From assembly GCA_030549495.1 (NCBI GenBank), contig JAUIRK010000813.1, positions 62,001-126,000 of the forward strand: DNA of 64,000 nt, written 5' to 3'. Both the position numbers and the translations under genes were made by a program. Within the stretch, counting starts at the first letter, position 1; every line of letters begins with the position of its first letter. The notes beneath the pieces are model-generated. The model did not search any database, was not told the origin of the DNA, and was given only the letters and a program-made list of their open reading frames with translations. The stretch is from Nectonema munidae (lineage: Eukaryota > Nematomorpha > Nectonematoida > Nectonematidae). Shown in pieces: positions 34,619-47,600 of this stretch.

Positions 34619-37493
34619 CAGGGGCGTAGCCAGGGAGGCAGAGCCCCCTCTTCGCCTGACTACTTTCACGCCCCCAACTTCCATTTTTGGATTTAGGTTA
34701 GATTTTTATATAAACATGAGCATGTATGTATAAGTTGAGACTTTATTTGTATAACACCAACAGAATGTGTCTGTCTCTTGCGAACTTCAATGTGTTTGGT
34801 CATATGATATGTATAGAAAATGTGTGAGATTCAACTGTTTTTCAAGTTATCCTCTTTTTAGTCATGATTGATGGACACTGTAGGAATAAAACAGTTTCCT
34901 TATCTGACTGAGTAGCATATTTTCATGACAGAATGACTTATCGATGGCCACGCCTTAATCAAACCTTCTATTGAAACATTTGTTTTAGACGTCTATAAGA
35001 GTTTGTGATTGTGAGCAATAACTTTCAATAAGGATAGTCTTTTTTCACGCCTCAATATTTTATTACTGACTGACAAGGTGAGTTTATTTATTTGCTTGTG
35101 GATCATGAAATTGTGGTGAATTGGATTAATTTATCAAGCTCGTGTTAGCTATAAATCGTACATTCAAAGAAATGCAATAGTCACAAACACTATGATATAA
35201 ATATAAACCCTATAGCTTTTACTTCATTTCACCATTTGCTCTCATCCTTTATTTTAGATTCTTTATAATAAAAAAGGGTGTATGGTCGAAATATTGAATC
35301 ATTCTAAACATTTTGTAAAGTAGAGAAAATAAAGAATTTATCGTTTCTTATACACCCTCTTTATTTATAATGTGCACCGACTTCGTCTTAACTATTATTT
35401 CCTGAACTAGTTTACAGTTTAAGATCCTGTTTATTCTGTTGCATTTCCAATGAATATAAGGCGTGGAAAACGTGTATCAGAATCTTTTTGCAATTGGAAA
35501 AAAGCATTGGGTAGGTTTGCGTCTCACTATATTGCACATACAAAACGAACAACTAAAGATGGTGGAAATAGATAACAGGAACTCTAAAATTCGTTCTGAA
35601 CAGATACTTGCTGTGTTCAAGAGCAACATACCTATAACTAAGTTGATGGACATTGTTTAGGAAAAAAATGCTCAAAGTTTAAAATCAATCATTAACTGTG
35701 CCCCTCTGTGCAAGACAAAATATTGGCATATGGGGAAACTATGATTCCTCACAGTTATTATAAACTGTGGAAATTTTCCAGCGCTACTTGGCTTTAGGAT
35801 AGATACTGGTGACTTAGTTTTATCATAAGAACATTTTGAAAATGGTGGAAAAAACGCAAGTATAAATCAATGCAAAATCAAACTGATTCAAATCATGGGT
35901 GGCATTATTGAAAGATTGTCAATGTTATAAAAGAAGGTCCTTATTACTACTGCGTATCTGCTTATGAAGTTAGAGAAGCGTCCAAAAAAGAGCGATTAGC
36001 AATTTGTTTCCCGTTTACAGACAAAAATGGTAATCCATTCTTGTAAAAAAGTTTTGTAAGAAACATGATTGGTACAATGGACAGAGTAGTACGCGCGCTA
36101 AATAAGAATAATTTTATTTTATTGGATGTGAATATTTAATGTTTATTTATTAAGATATTCATGTTTTCCAATTTTTCTCCAAAGCGACAAACTTGTTTAG
36201 AGGAATTTTTGTCTAAGAGACAGTTGATGAACTTAAAATTGAAAGTAATACAAATATGTTAATTTTAGAACTCATTTTACTTCATTTTTATCTTCAGCAA
36301 GTTGTAGCAACTTTTAATTTTAGGCACTTTGCAAAACAAGGTGGTCAGAATAACATGAAGCGTTGGAATTGTTTATTTTTTTATTATCATCAATGGTTGC
36401 CGCACTGTCTGAACTTCTATCAAATGAAATCGAACATCTGAATTATCTGGATTTATGACTGCGATCACCTCGTTTCAATTTATAGTAGTGTTGATTATTG
36501 TGACTCCCTTCTTCGCATACCTTGCTGTTGCTTTGCAAGGAAGAGAAGTGTTGATGTTATCAAAACAATGAAAGAAGTAGACGTTGTTAAAAATGCTTTA
36601 GATGATTTACGCAATCATATTGAAATTCGACATAAAATATGGTTTTTAACGAATCTGTAGAAATTGCCATTAGTTTTGATGTTTTGCCTAGTAAACCACA
36701 AACATGTGACAAACAAACAAATCGAAATAATATAAATGCAGAAACATCAGAAGACTACACTATAGGAAAAATCTAACGAATTCTTAAACATATTAATTAA
36801 CCAAATAAGGCTTAGATTCAATGAAATTCAATGGGTTTGAGAGTAACTCCAGAATTTTTAAAAGACTGTGAAATTACAGATCAAACTCTTACGGTGATCT
36901 TCGAGCTCCTCAATCTTTAAACGCTGAACTACATCTCTGGAAACAAAAGTGGAAATTAGTAAATGAAACACCATCAACAGTTGAGAAAAGCATAAAAGAA
37001 TGTTCTAAACAGTTATATCCAAACATGCATACAATAGTCTCTATTACAAGTGTGTTTCCAGTCACATCTTACAAGTTTCAAAGAAGCATAAGTAGCCTAG
37101 GCCTTGTGAAAACAAAATTAGGATCTTCGATTGGACAGGGGAGATGTTTAACATTATTAAGCATACATAGAAAGATAAATATAGATGAAGATCAAGTAGT
37201 TTTAGAATTTGTCAAAAAACACTTTAGAAGGATGTCCTTACCAAATATTTTATTTGACTAATAATTTTTTTAGCACTATATTTTGTTCATTACTTTATAT
37301 TTGACATTTTATTTGTTTTAAAATACTCTATAAATACATTTACTTTTGAATTGACATGTAAAATTTTTAAAACTTATCGATGTTTATGGAAAAAGTTATC
37401 TAAGATAAAAATTAATAGAAAGTCATTTTGACATAAAACCAATTTTTAATTATTTTAAGCCCCCCTCAGTCAAAATTTTCTGGATACGCCCTG
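34619..37493 (+). mobile_element. hAT element (ZMYM1-like transposase), 2.9 kb, decayed
   Basis: The left end CAGGGGCGTAGCCAGGGAGG (34619) and the right end, in inverse CAGGGCGTATCCAGAAAATT (37493), form a hAT inverted terminus. Flanking 8-mers no longer match. On the + strand, scraps of transposase include QDKILAYGETMIPHSYYKLW (about 35710), QQVVATFNFRHFAKQGGQ (about 36300) and, at 37025-37258, the dimerisation domain (SITSVFPVTSYKFQRSISSL ... LEFVKKHFRRMSLPN). The usual CERSFS is changed to KFQRSIS. Many stops and frame changes indicate an old copy. Confidence 0.75.
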
Positions 37494-38928
37494 TATTCCT
37501 ATTCATATCTTTATGGCTTTAGCCAGAAAAACTAATTTTTTCACGATTGATTTTTGTCTAATCGTTTAAAAAGTAAAGATTTTATCCATTTTCCTGCTCT
37601 CAGCCTAAATGGTCGGTCCTTTTTCCTTAACCAGGTTTGAGAAAGAAAAAGGGACCAGGAATAAGGATCTCACTTAAGGAAAAAGGACTTTCGATTTTTT
37701 TCAAGGTAAAATTTTAAGAAAATTTTGACTTCAACGATTTCAATTTTTTTTTCCGAAATTTTTTTTATTTTAATTTTTCAATTTTAAAGGACCCTGCTTT
37801 ATTTTTCATTGCAATAAAATTTCAAATTTTATTTAAAATTTAAGATTTTTTTTCATGCATTTAAATTGTGCAATCCGTTTTTCAATTTGACGAAGGATTC
37901 TCGAGATATCATGCGGTTTTTGTTTGAAAAAAAAACTTTTCAAAATTATCATAAGAAAAGTCGTTTCTCACTAAACCGAGTACTCTGAATCGGAATCCGT
38001 TGACAGAAATTGCATATCTAGTGTGGTTTTGAAACGAAAGTGGTTTATATTGATCAAAAATTTATTTGAAGAAATGCAACATTTTAAAGTGAATTCTAGC
38101 TCAATTTTTTCCGTAGATTCTAAATAGTCTAACCATTATTTTATCCCTCTAATTATTACAAAGTTGTGAGTGATTTTATGTTGACATGCACTATGCACTA
38201 ATCTTGGATTTTTGTGGTTAAATAGGTGTAACTCTGAAATCTTTAGATATTTAAATATTTTCTTCACAGTTATAATAGAGATAATTTGATATATCTTAAA
38301 ATTAATAAGTATTTGATTTGAATTTGAAATCATATAGTTTGAGAGAATTTAACTTTTTAATTTGGTCATTTTTGACAAAAGTTAACTCGTTTGAGCTTCT
38401 GGAAAATATATTATTCACATTGAAACTTGGTGATATTATAGAGATTTGTCTGGAAAATCTGTAGCACTTTTAAATTGATCGTCCCTGATATATTTTTAGA
38501 ATTATGGTAAAAAAACTACAAAAATTGGATGTTTTTTGAATTAATTAGAGAACAGAAAAAATAAAATTTACGCAAAGGGTTACACAAAAGAATATTCCAA
38601 AGCTTAATTTAGTTTTTCGGTATCTCCTATAATTCCCGAAATACGAGGACCCAAATATGCCAAAAAAGTATCTTTTTTTTCTTCAAAACTTTTCAATATA
38701 GTTTTTGAGAAATTCAAATTTAAAGACCGAAAAAAGTAACCTTGACCAAATTAAAAAAAATGAGTACCGGACATCCGACGGTGAGTACAATCCAAATTAG
38801 AGTATATATTAAAATACATCTCAAAACAAGAGAGTTAGATGCTACTCTCTTGGTAACATATGTTGATGCACACTACTGTGCAGGAATTATCAAACAATAA
38901 AGGAATCAAGAAACTGCTTTAAAAAGCT
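37494..38928. other. Intergenic with one perfect hairpin
   Basis: No gene recognised. A perfect 15-bp inverted repeat, GTCCTTTTTCCTTAA at 37616-37630 and its complement at 37674-37688, has a 43-nt loop. The rest is A/T-rich without bounded repeats. Confidence 0.5.
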
Positions 38929-40470
38929 TTGTTTATAAATTCAAACATAAAAGATTCATATTGTGTATGGATAAGGATGCGCTACAGCAGAATTTATGGA
39001 ACGTTGAAGCGAACAAACCTGGAAAATTTGTTGCATTCATTTGTTACACCTCATTTGTGTATTGATATTCATTTCAATCATTCGTTTTCCCCATCTTTGT
39101 TCTCTTGTGCGATGAGCAGCTATTTAAGCATCGATATAAGTAGTCTAGGAGAAACTTCTGGTTCAGATGTCTTTTCCGAAAGTGATTATGAAAAATTCCA
39201 GTGAAGAAGATCAAGAAATAGAAGAGGGAAAAAGAAACTCACTGAGAGCGCCAGATGGAACAGAGTTTTTTTCGGAACCAAAAGAAGTTCAAGGAAGATC
39301 ATCAACCAACATCATTTCTTCTACACCAGGTCCAAAAGGTGATGCTAAAAATCTGAAAGATGCGGTGAAAATTTCCAGTCTTTTTTTCACTGAGAGTATG
39401 ATGAATCATATTTATGAAATGAACTACAGGTAAAATTTTACTTAGGCTCATGCGTACAAAAATATTGTTTTTTTGTAGAAATCCAAATAGTAAATTTGAA
39501 AACCTCAGAAATGTATATGAAAGATTTTCAATCGAGCATTTGTTATCTTACTTCGCTTGTATCTTGTATATCAGTCAATCAAGAGTTTGATGTCAAGCAT
39601 CTTTTTTTCGGAAAAACATGGAACTCATATCAGACTGGCCTATTGGATAGGGAATATTTTAAATCGGCTATTATTGTCAATAGATTGGTTTCTTTTTCTT
39701 CTTTATCCCCTGGCTCTGGTATTTATGAAGATCGGTTTTTTGTCTCATGAACTGTGTGAGTGGGCTAAAAGTAAAAACTATACGATTTGTGGTACGGTTA
39801 GAAGCAATAGAAAGTTCATGCCATATATTATAGAGCCGGTATATTTGAAAGGTTTGCGATTGGGTGAATGTGAGAGTAGATTTTTATTTACACAAAGTTC
39901 CTTGTTGACAATTTACATTCCACAGAAACATTTCAAAAAAATTTCTAAGCGTGTTTATGTGTTGTCTAGTCAACATCTTTACAAGAATTGATACGTTAGG
40001 ACCAAAAAAAGCCTCAAACAATCCTAGACTATAATAAATATAAATGAGAAGTTGATGTTTTCAACAGGATGGTTAGAAATTATAGTTGTTATAAAGCAAT
40101 TTTCACAAACTCTCTTAGCATTGCTGCTAATAATAGCTGGGTGATTATGAAGGCAAACAATTTCAGTGCGTACCCTCCAGTTGTAAAAGGAGGAAGAAAA
40201 TATTTTATAAGACACCACCTAGCTTTACTTTCAGCAGAAAAGTCCGTGGTAATTAGAAGCCAAAATTCATTTTCTCGTTTATCTACTCCTCGAAACTTGT
40301 TATCTTTTTACGGTTTCACCTGTACTAATGAAACTGTTACATCATCTACTCTAAGAGGATGTTGTTCTTCTACTGATTTCAAGCCTATAAAAGGGGGAAC
40401 AAGAAAATGCAGCGTATGTGGGAAGTTCATATGCAAAGATCATACATAATTTTTGTGTAATAACTGTAAA
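38929..40470 (+). pseudogene. piggyBac transposase, broken, with C-terminal cysteine-rich domain
   Basis: The N-terminal acidic stretch (SSYLSIDISSLGETSGSDVF) gives way in another frame to RAPDGTEFFSEPKEVQGRSS, then SLFFTESMMNHIYEMNYR, the start of the piggyBac DDD domain. The next stretches are ELCEWAKSKNYTICGTVRSN then RKFMP (about 39750-39820), the expected CGTVRSNRK block. After it comes KRVYVLSSQHLYKN. Frame 40069-40449 holds RNYSCYKAIFTNSLSIAANN and the C-terminal zinc-binding CRD (CSVCGKFICKDHT, then CNNCKTHL). The third catalytic Asp region 'CEVDVFNRMVRNY' is altered from GVDxxDxM. At least four frame changes are needed to read it, so it is dead. It is not the same family as the 59571 copy. 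Confidence 0.8.
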
Positions 40471-41255
40471 ACCCATTTATGAATTATGGGATTAAAGTTT
40501 TACATTTTTATAGCATACAACTCTAGCTATGAATTGCATTGCTTTTTCATGAGTGCACAACTTTATACGTACCTCAAATAATTTACATATAAAACGTGCA
40601 TTACATCATATGTATATATTATATACATATAAACACTGAAATTAATTGCAAATTGTCAAATGAATTAATTCAAAGTTTAATTGAAAGTATTTGTGATTTT
40701 TGTACACAGATATATTGTAGAATAGCAAAGCAAACATACTTTGTATGTTACATACTTTTCTTCTCTTGTTTGTTGTCTCCTGTTCTTGCCAGACTACTGC
40801 TGATATAAAAAATATATTTAAAAAATGGAGACCTAGTATTTTTGCATAAACAAAAATTTGCTCCTTATATTCTTCCACTAGTTTATGCATTCGTAAAAAA
40901 ATGGACTTTTACAAAACTTTATTGATCGGAAGTAAATAAGATAAGAGTATATAAAATAATCATTTCTTGCCAAAATGAATATAAATTCTTGCAATTAATT
41001 ATTCTTGGTAGTAGGATAAATACTATAAAATCATTTTCACATGACATTTTGCGAGCTTCATGATAATATTTTCTCCTATGTTTTTAACCTTGAATTTCTA
41101 GTTTTATGCAACCTTTTTAAAAGCTAGAACCATATAGAATCCTAAAATAAAAATGAAAATTATATAATCCAAAACTCTTTTTATTTCGCTCATCTGGAAT
41201 TTCCAGACGTTTCGTCTGTCATTTTTAAATAGAAACTGCGCTCAGCATTAAAGAT

Positions 41256-41392
41256 AGTTACCGTTGAGTGTTTGATCGACAAGACACCATTTGCGCCACG
41301 TGTATTGAATTATGGGCAGTAAAATTGGGATGCAGGGTTCGGACTCGAGGCCAAGGAGAATTAAAGCCAGATTCTAGACAACCCTACTCACA
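41256..41392 (-). mobile_element. tRNA-derived SINE, family S1, copy 3 (old)
   Basis: On the - strand, gtgagtagggttgtctagaa opens the copy. The degenerate B-box region is gagtccgaaccctgcatc, followed by 'ttcaatacacgtggcgcaaa' and 'gtcgatcaaacactcaacgg', each aligning with the S1 body at 32870. It is much more diverged than copies 1 and 2. Confidence 0.7.
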
Positions 41393-41537
41393 ATTCAGGA
41401 GACGGGTATGCTAGAAAATATTTGGTAGGGTGGGACAAAGAAAAAGATGGCATGGGAGGAGTTCAAATTTGGGGGGTTTCAAGGGAGTAAGATGTATAGG
41501 TATTATTATATTTAAAAAAATTTTTTTAATAAATTAT

Positions 41538-41543
41538 TTTATT
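41538..41543 (-). promoter_or_regulatory. Likely polyadenylation signal of RNMT (AATAAA)
   Basis: The complement of tttatt reads AATAAA on the RNMT strand, about 105 nt beyond the stop codon at 41649. A/T-rich surroundings make chance occurrence possible. Confidence 0.4.
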
Positions 41544-41648
41544 ACTTTTTAGGTTCTCACAATCACAAGAATTATAATAGAAAACACATTTACCGATAAC
41601 TTCCCATTCACTTTTCGACACGGATTCCTAAGGATTAAAATAAAAACT

Positions 41649-44600
41649 TTAATCAAAAGTAAAATTAAATTTGAGAGGATTTATTACAATACTAATATTG
41701 TTGTATTTAGGATACTTTTCCAAAAATTGTGAAACATGAAGATATTCATCAGGATTTTCAATAAGATTTTTCTTAGAAATGGACTAAATTTTTTAAAAAC
41801 ATTATAAATAAAAACGGAGACGCAAAGAAGGAAAAAATTACCTACACGTAAGGGGTGTAAAGTGGAGTAGAGAGCGTTGCATTGTCTTTTTTCGAAAAAG
41901 TAATCAGGAAAGGTTTTACTCAAAACACATTCAAAACCTTCTTCACTGAACATTCTAAGGCAGCAAGTGTCAATTTTAGTATGCGAAAAATAAAAGCTGA
42001 CCACATAAGTGAAGCAACTCTTCGCTGTGTCAACTATTATAATGGTAGAATTCTTTAAACACACAAGATCTTAGTATAAACAAATGTGGAGATGTAATGA
42101 GGGAAAATTTGGAAAAAAGCTTTTTCAAATATATTAGGTCAATTTATCCAGAGCACTATTCTACTATCTGAGAAATAATCATTGGTACACGCGAAGATAC
42201 AAAAGAATAAATAGGAAATGTTAGAAAATGTATACTTGATTAAAATGGGAAGATAAACAAGAAACTCTGGGCAGTCGACAGCCTCGACCAATTTGAAATT
42301 GAATCGCGCTCCAAACAACTTTTTTATGTCTTCTTCACAATCAAACTTGATGGAGAATATGGAATTTTTAATTTCTTTTGAAGAATCTTGATACTTCATT
42401 AATCTGTTACTAAAGTATTTTAATCAAATTACGAAATAAAATCAAACAAGGGGTAGGCCCTAAGACAGAATGAAATAATGCAATGAATATAAAAAATTAA
42501 AATAAAATTATTGAACAAATTTTGACTTATCTCTTCCTTAAAAATAAAATTGAATATCAATATTCTGGGAAAAAACAGCCCAAAAACAGCTTTATTATCA
42601 AAAGACAAAAGAAGATGAAATAAATGGAAGGAATAGAAAATTTGTTATAAATACAAAAAAACTAACTAAGTAGTGTGGTTGGCGCGACTCCCGATTCCGG
42701 TAAACAAAAATTGTCGACTCCTGACTCCAGCTCAGACTCCCTTACAGAAAATTTACGGCTCCAACTCCGACTCAAACTTAGGTAAACCAAAATTTCAATA
42801 AATTTTAACTGTGACTTCAGCGTACATAAAGCGTTACTTCGATTTAGACTCGAGATATCTAAAAAAAACGCAGACGATTTATATTCAAAGTCATTGAAAA
42901 AAGCAGACGAAGATGAAATTACTTATGTTCCAAAATAGGAACATTGGCCGTAAATGGGTTAATATTTACACTGACTTCGATTTTTTCATTGAAATAAAAG
43001 TTGGCTCCATTTTTGTAAAAATGGTCTCCAAATCAAACTTGAAAAGTTTTAACCTTAAATCTAGTCTACATAATTTGTTTAAATATCTTTATCTATACTG
43101 CTATTTTAATATCAACATTAAAATGTACTTAGGTTTGAATTTTTTTAATCATAATTATTTTTACCATTTAGTTTGTTCATTACAATTTGAAAGCTCTAAT
43201 AGTTAAAAATTTCTGAAATAATTCTGTATGAAATTAGTACCTAACTATGTTACAAATAAAAATAAAAAATTTATTTGAAATTATTTCTTAAAAAAAGTAT
43301 GTGGCTTCCAGGAAATCTTCATTAACTCTGCTACGTAAATCTGATTTAATTATTCTGAGTGCAGAGAATAATCGCTCAACACTAACTAAATAATATTACT
43401 CTCTACTAGGGTTATAAAATTTTTTTTCTTGTTTACCCTGCGATTTCCAACGAACTTTTGATATAAAATTAAAATATGTCAAAAAAATCAAATTATTTTT
43501 TAGAAAAGTTACCCCAGGAAGCAAATAAACGTTATCGTTTAGATTATTTACTCACTAGTATTTTGATATGGTGATAAAACCTATTGAAGTTATTAAAAAC
43601 TTAAAATTTTTTTATAAATCAAAAAAGTATTATATTTTATTGAAATATTAATCAAATTTATTCTTTAAAACAAATTTCATACTTAAATATTTTCGGTTTT
43701 GCAAGTTTTTTTCAGTTCTTCTAGCAATTTAATTGCTCTTTCCGAGATAATATTTGTTCTTCGTATATCTATAACCGATGCATCTTTTACCCAATGATTT
43801 TTAAAACACTTTTCGACACTTTTGCAGTTAGTGTTTTGAATTGAATAAAGAAGCTTGCCATAACCGTTTTGCTGAAACTTTTGATCAGAGAACCATACTT
43901 CTTGCCAGCTATAGACTATAAAATCTAGCATAAATTGCTCTTGAATTCCATCGAGCATTATGTAGTACAGGCAATGCTTTCCAAATTATTGCAGGCAACT
44001 TGTTATTTTCTTTAAAAATTCTATATCCATAACATAATGTATACAAAAATTTGAAGTCATCCCTCCAGCCAAGATTTTAAAAATCAGGCATTTCAATTTC
44101 AGGTGTATATAACTCTTTTAATTTTTCATAGTTTTCAACTATTTCCTTTATAAAGCTATAGTTCATAGATGGATCAATTGAGCTTACTGGAAAATAATAA
44201 TCAAGAATGTATTTTAAAATTCTGCCTAAAATGTGGTGTTGGCAACCAACAAATTGACGTTTATCTAAGCCTAAATTTAACATTCTTTCTTGAAGTCTAA
44301 CCATAACTCCGTTAAAACGACCAGTGTTGTAGGTGTAGTATCACATATTATCATTTTGATGCAAGACCATGCTTCATTTTCATCTAGAAGTTTTATTAAT
44401 CCGTCTGAAATACTTTTAGCGGAGCTGTGCTTAGTTCTGAATATTCCTAAATTGATTTTGTATTCAAGGCTTTGAAGACAGACTACTTGAAATTCTTCAA
44501 ACTTTTTATCATTTTTATAAACATGCAACTTTTTGCCATCAAAGTGTAAGCAAAAACTTTTTTGTCTTTTCAATATATTTTTTATTTTTAACTTCATTGA

Positions 44601-47600
44601 TTCACCACTTTTAATCATACTTTTAAATATTCCAGATTGTGTTGGAGTTGGCAAGTTTATTCCCTCTTCAAAAAGACTTAAACATACTTTTGATGCTTTA
44701 TTTGTAGAAAAAGATAGACTTGTCACCAATTTAAGAGATTGTGATGTAGCGCATTTGCGTTTCCTTTTCTGACAGTTTTTCAAATTAAAATCCTTTTCAC
44801 TGATAACAGAGCTCATTGAGGAATCACTAGAGTCTTTGTCATTGTTAGATTGTATAAAAACTTTCTTATTTGAATCTTTTTGCTGGGTGAATAGAAGCAA
44901 GTTTATTTGTCACGTACCCTTTCAACTTGTATGTTATAGAGTGCTTGATCTTCTTTGCACAACCAGTTTCCATTTACTTTTGTTATATCAAATAAATTCA
45001 TTATTTTTCTTTAAAATACTTTTGTTATTTTTCATATTCTAAAATAAATTTCTTAGAAAATTATTTTAATTGTTAAATAAATTTCTATGCAAAGAAAATA
45101 ATTTAAGTCCTTCAGATATTAAACTATAATACTATTGAGAAGGAGTCGGAGTCGTAATAATTATAAATTCCTATACACTTAGTCTGCTAGAAGACTTTAA
45201 TGTACAACGTTACAAAAACGCATATTATAAAGAATCTTTACAATTTTGGTCACACGTTGTGTTTTGCAACTCATAGAAAAAGGCTGAAAAATTCAATAAA
45301 ATTAAAGAATGAACTTTTTTATTTCACAAAGACCTTGGAAAGGAACAAATATCAGTTTATGAGTAGAAATTTTTTGGAAGATTTTGAACCAAAGATTTTT
45401 TTACGATAAATAGAGTTTTGGAATGATATGGATTTGGTTTAGATAAAAAGGTTATAGACAATAATGTGAAATAATTATAAATTTTAAATAGATGGAGTCA
45501 TTCGTGACAGGACATTTAGCCAAATGGACATTTCACCCAAAATGTACACACAATTTGAGAATTTTTATAGAAGCGCCTTTATTTCCAGTAAATTTGCTCA
45601 ATACAAATCTGCAGCGTAATTTTGTTTTCTTTTTCTATTCTTAACTTCTATACACAAATTATGTGATGAATAACTCACCTCCTCGAAGTTACAATGCCAA
45701 ATGTGTTATGATATGATATGAGTGATTTATGTGGTAAATAATCCTATCTGCTAGAAGTTACATAACAATGTGTTATGATATGACTATATTTTTATATATA
45801 TATTTATAGTTATGATATGACTATGATTTTATTATATTAACAGTAGAACAATATTCTTTTATTGGTTACAGAAGTCTGGAAAAATGCCTAATTGTATTTA
45901 CATTCTAGGTGAAATAGGCATTCTTCAAATGTACATTCAGCCAAATGTCCGTTTGATAAAATATTTGTTCGACCAAATGTCCGGGTATCGGAGTTATCAG
46001 TGCTAAAAAGTATACATAAATGGAGTTGCAGACGTAAAATTATAAATAAGTAGGTCGGAGTCGCAAAATATTCATGTCGAAAAGTCACTGTTTGATGTAT
46101 TATTATTTATATTTTCATAATTTTAAACTAGCATATTTTTTTTAATTAAGGAACCGTAATTATATAATAAAAATATAATATTTTTAGGCCAAAAAAAGAT
46201 TGACTTGTATAACAACGTTTGGTTGAACGAGGATAATGCAAAATGCATTTTAGAATATGAGGAACATAATATAAGATCAAAATGCTGTCTAAACTAAAGA
46301 ATTTAGGAACGGGAATGAGGAAATGGAAGAGATTGGAAAAAATGAAATTGAAATGTAAAAATCAAGGCTTTGTATTTGCTTAACAAATTTGGGCTGGGCG
46401 AGCTTTTAAAAATAGTAACCTTAAAATCTAGTAGAATACAGTTAGGACTTCAATCGATAAAAGCTTAAGGAGTAAAAATATGATTGTCTTACAAATAATA
46501 GCCTTGAATATTTTTTTCTCACAATCAAGATATTTTGAATGTTCTAGATCCAGATTAATATTTATCAAATTTTTGATAAAGTGTACATTTTAGTTGATTA
46601 GGGAAAACACATGTATGCAAAAATTAAATTCATACGCTATTTGATAAGCATTTGTTGTTGTCGCTATGAAGTAGCCATTTTTCTTTAGGCAACGAGCCAC
46701 GTTTTTAATCATTCTCTTTGCCTTCGTATACGATTCAAAGGCGTAATGAAGGGAAAACTGACAACTAACAATGTCAAAGTAGTTAGCACAATTTGACAAG
46801 ACACTACCAAAGCCTTCCTATTTTATAAATGATATAAAATGTGATAGAGTCATGATTTAATTAATTAGTGTTCAATTATTCCTACCCAATTCAAGCATGG
46901 AAAAATTTGCGCAATAAATAAACTATAAAGTTTGCCTATATAACTAAACAATTTTAATTGTTCAATAAATATATTAATTAAATTGAAGCATGAACTGTAG
47001 ATGAGAGGCTTCGATTAGGAACAGATCAAATGAATTGCTTTTACGTATTGTTGCAGAGTATCTGAGTTTGGAAGTATGAAAAGATTGATCACTAAGAATT
47101 TTGCCATGTAAATCTGTCAACAACGTCATTTAAACTAAGAAATCTAATATGAAAGATGTTTTTCTATCAGTGGTGTTTGCATACATTAGATTCATAAGAA
47201 CAAAATGAATGTCTAACACACCACAATTATCCATTTAAAGAATCATGGTTGACTAAATTTGATAATCATAGCTTTTCCCTGCCCCCGTATACATTTGTAT
47301 CTTCTAGAATTATTTCCAAATCGCCTTTGTTTCTTTATATATGTCTCGGCACCATAGAACATCATTAGTTCAGGGTGTTTTGAAGATACTTCGGAGTACC
47401 TCTGTATTGAAATCTTTATGAACGATCAACATATAATCTTGTACAACTTCTACCGTCTTCCTTTTGGAGACTTTAATTTTAATCTCTTAAATGATAAAAA
47501 TTTAACTTCTGTTGCAAAATTTTTCATACTCTTAGTTTCAAACTTATTTCTTCCCATGATAACCAGTCCTACCCGTCCTGATAGTTACACTCTTCTTGGC

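Larger units (their letters stand above)
40471..41648. other. Intergenic / 3' flank of RNMT
   Basis: Between the piggyBac relic and the RNMT stop there is no further gene. The region holds SINE S1 copy 3 (41256-41392) and the likely RNMT polyadenylation signal (AATAAA on the - strand, complement of 41538-41543, about 105 nt past the stop). Confidence 0.5.
42671..46090 (-). mobile_element. hAT-like element filling an RNMT intron, 3.4 kb
   Basis: The ends carry the 'gactccgactcc' signature: left ggcgcgactcccgattccgg and cggctccaactccgactcaa, right in inverse tttgcgactccgacctactt ending at cagtg (46090). Terminal positions are approximate and no target duplication is seen. It lies wholly inside the 4.2-kb RNMT intron 46635-42410, with its transposase in the same orientation as the gene. 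A piggyBac MITE (42854) and a MULE-like MITE (45503) sit inside it. Confidence 0.7.

Noticed and set aside
38929-40470. Domesticated, functional piggyBac-derived gene
   Set aside because: The reading frame changes several times and a catalytic region is altered, so it looks like a relic.
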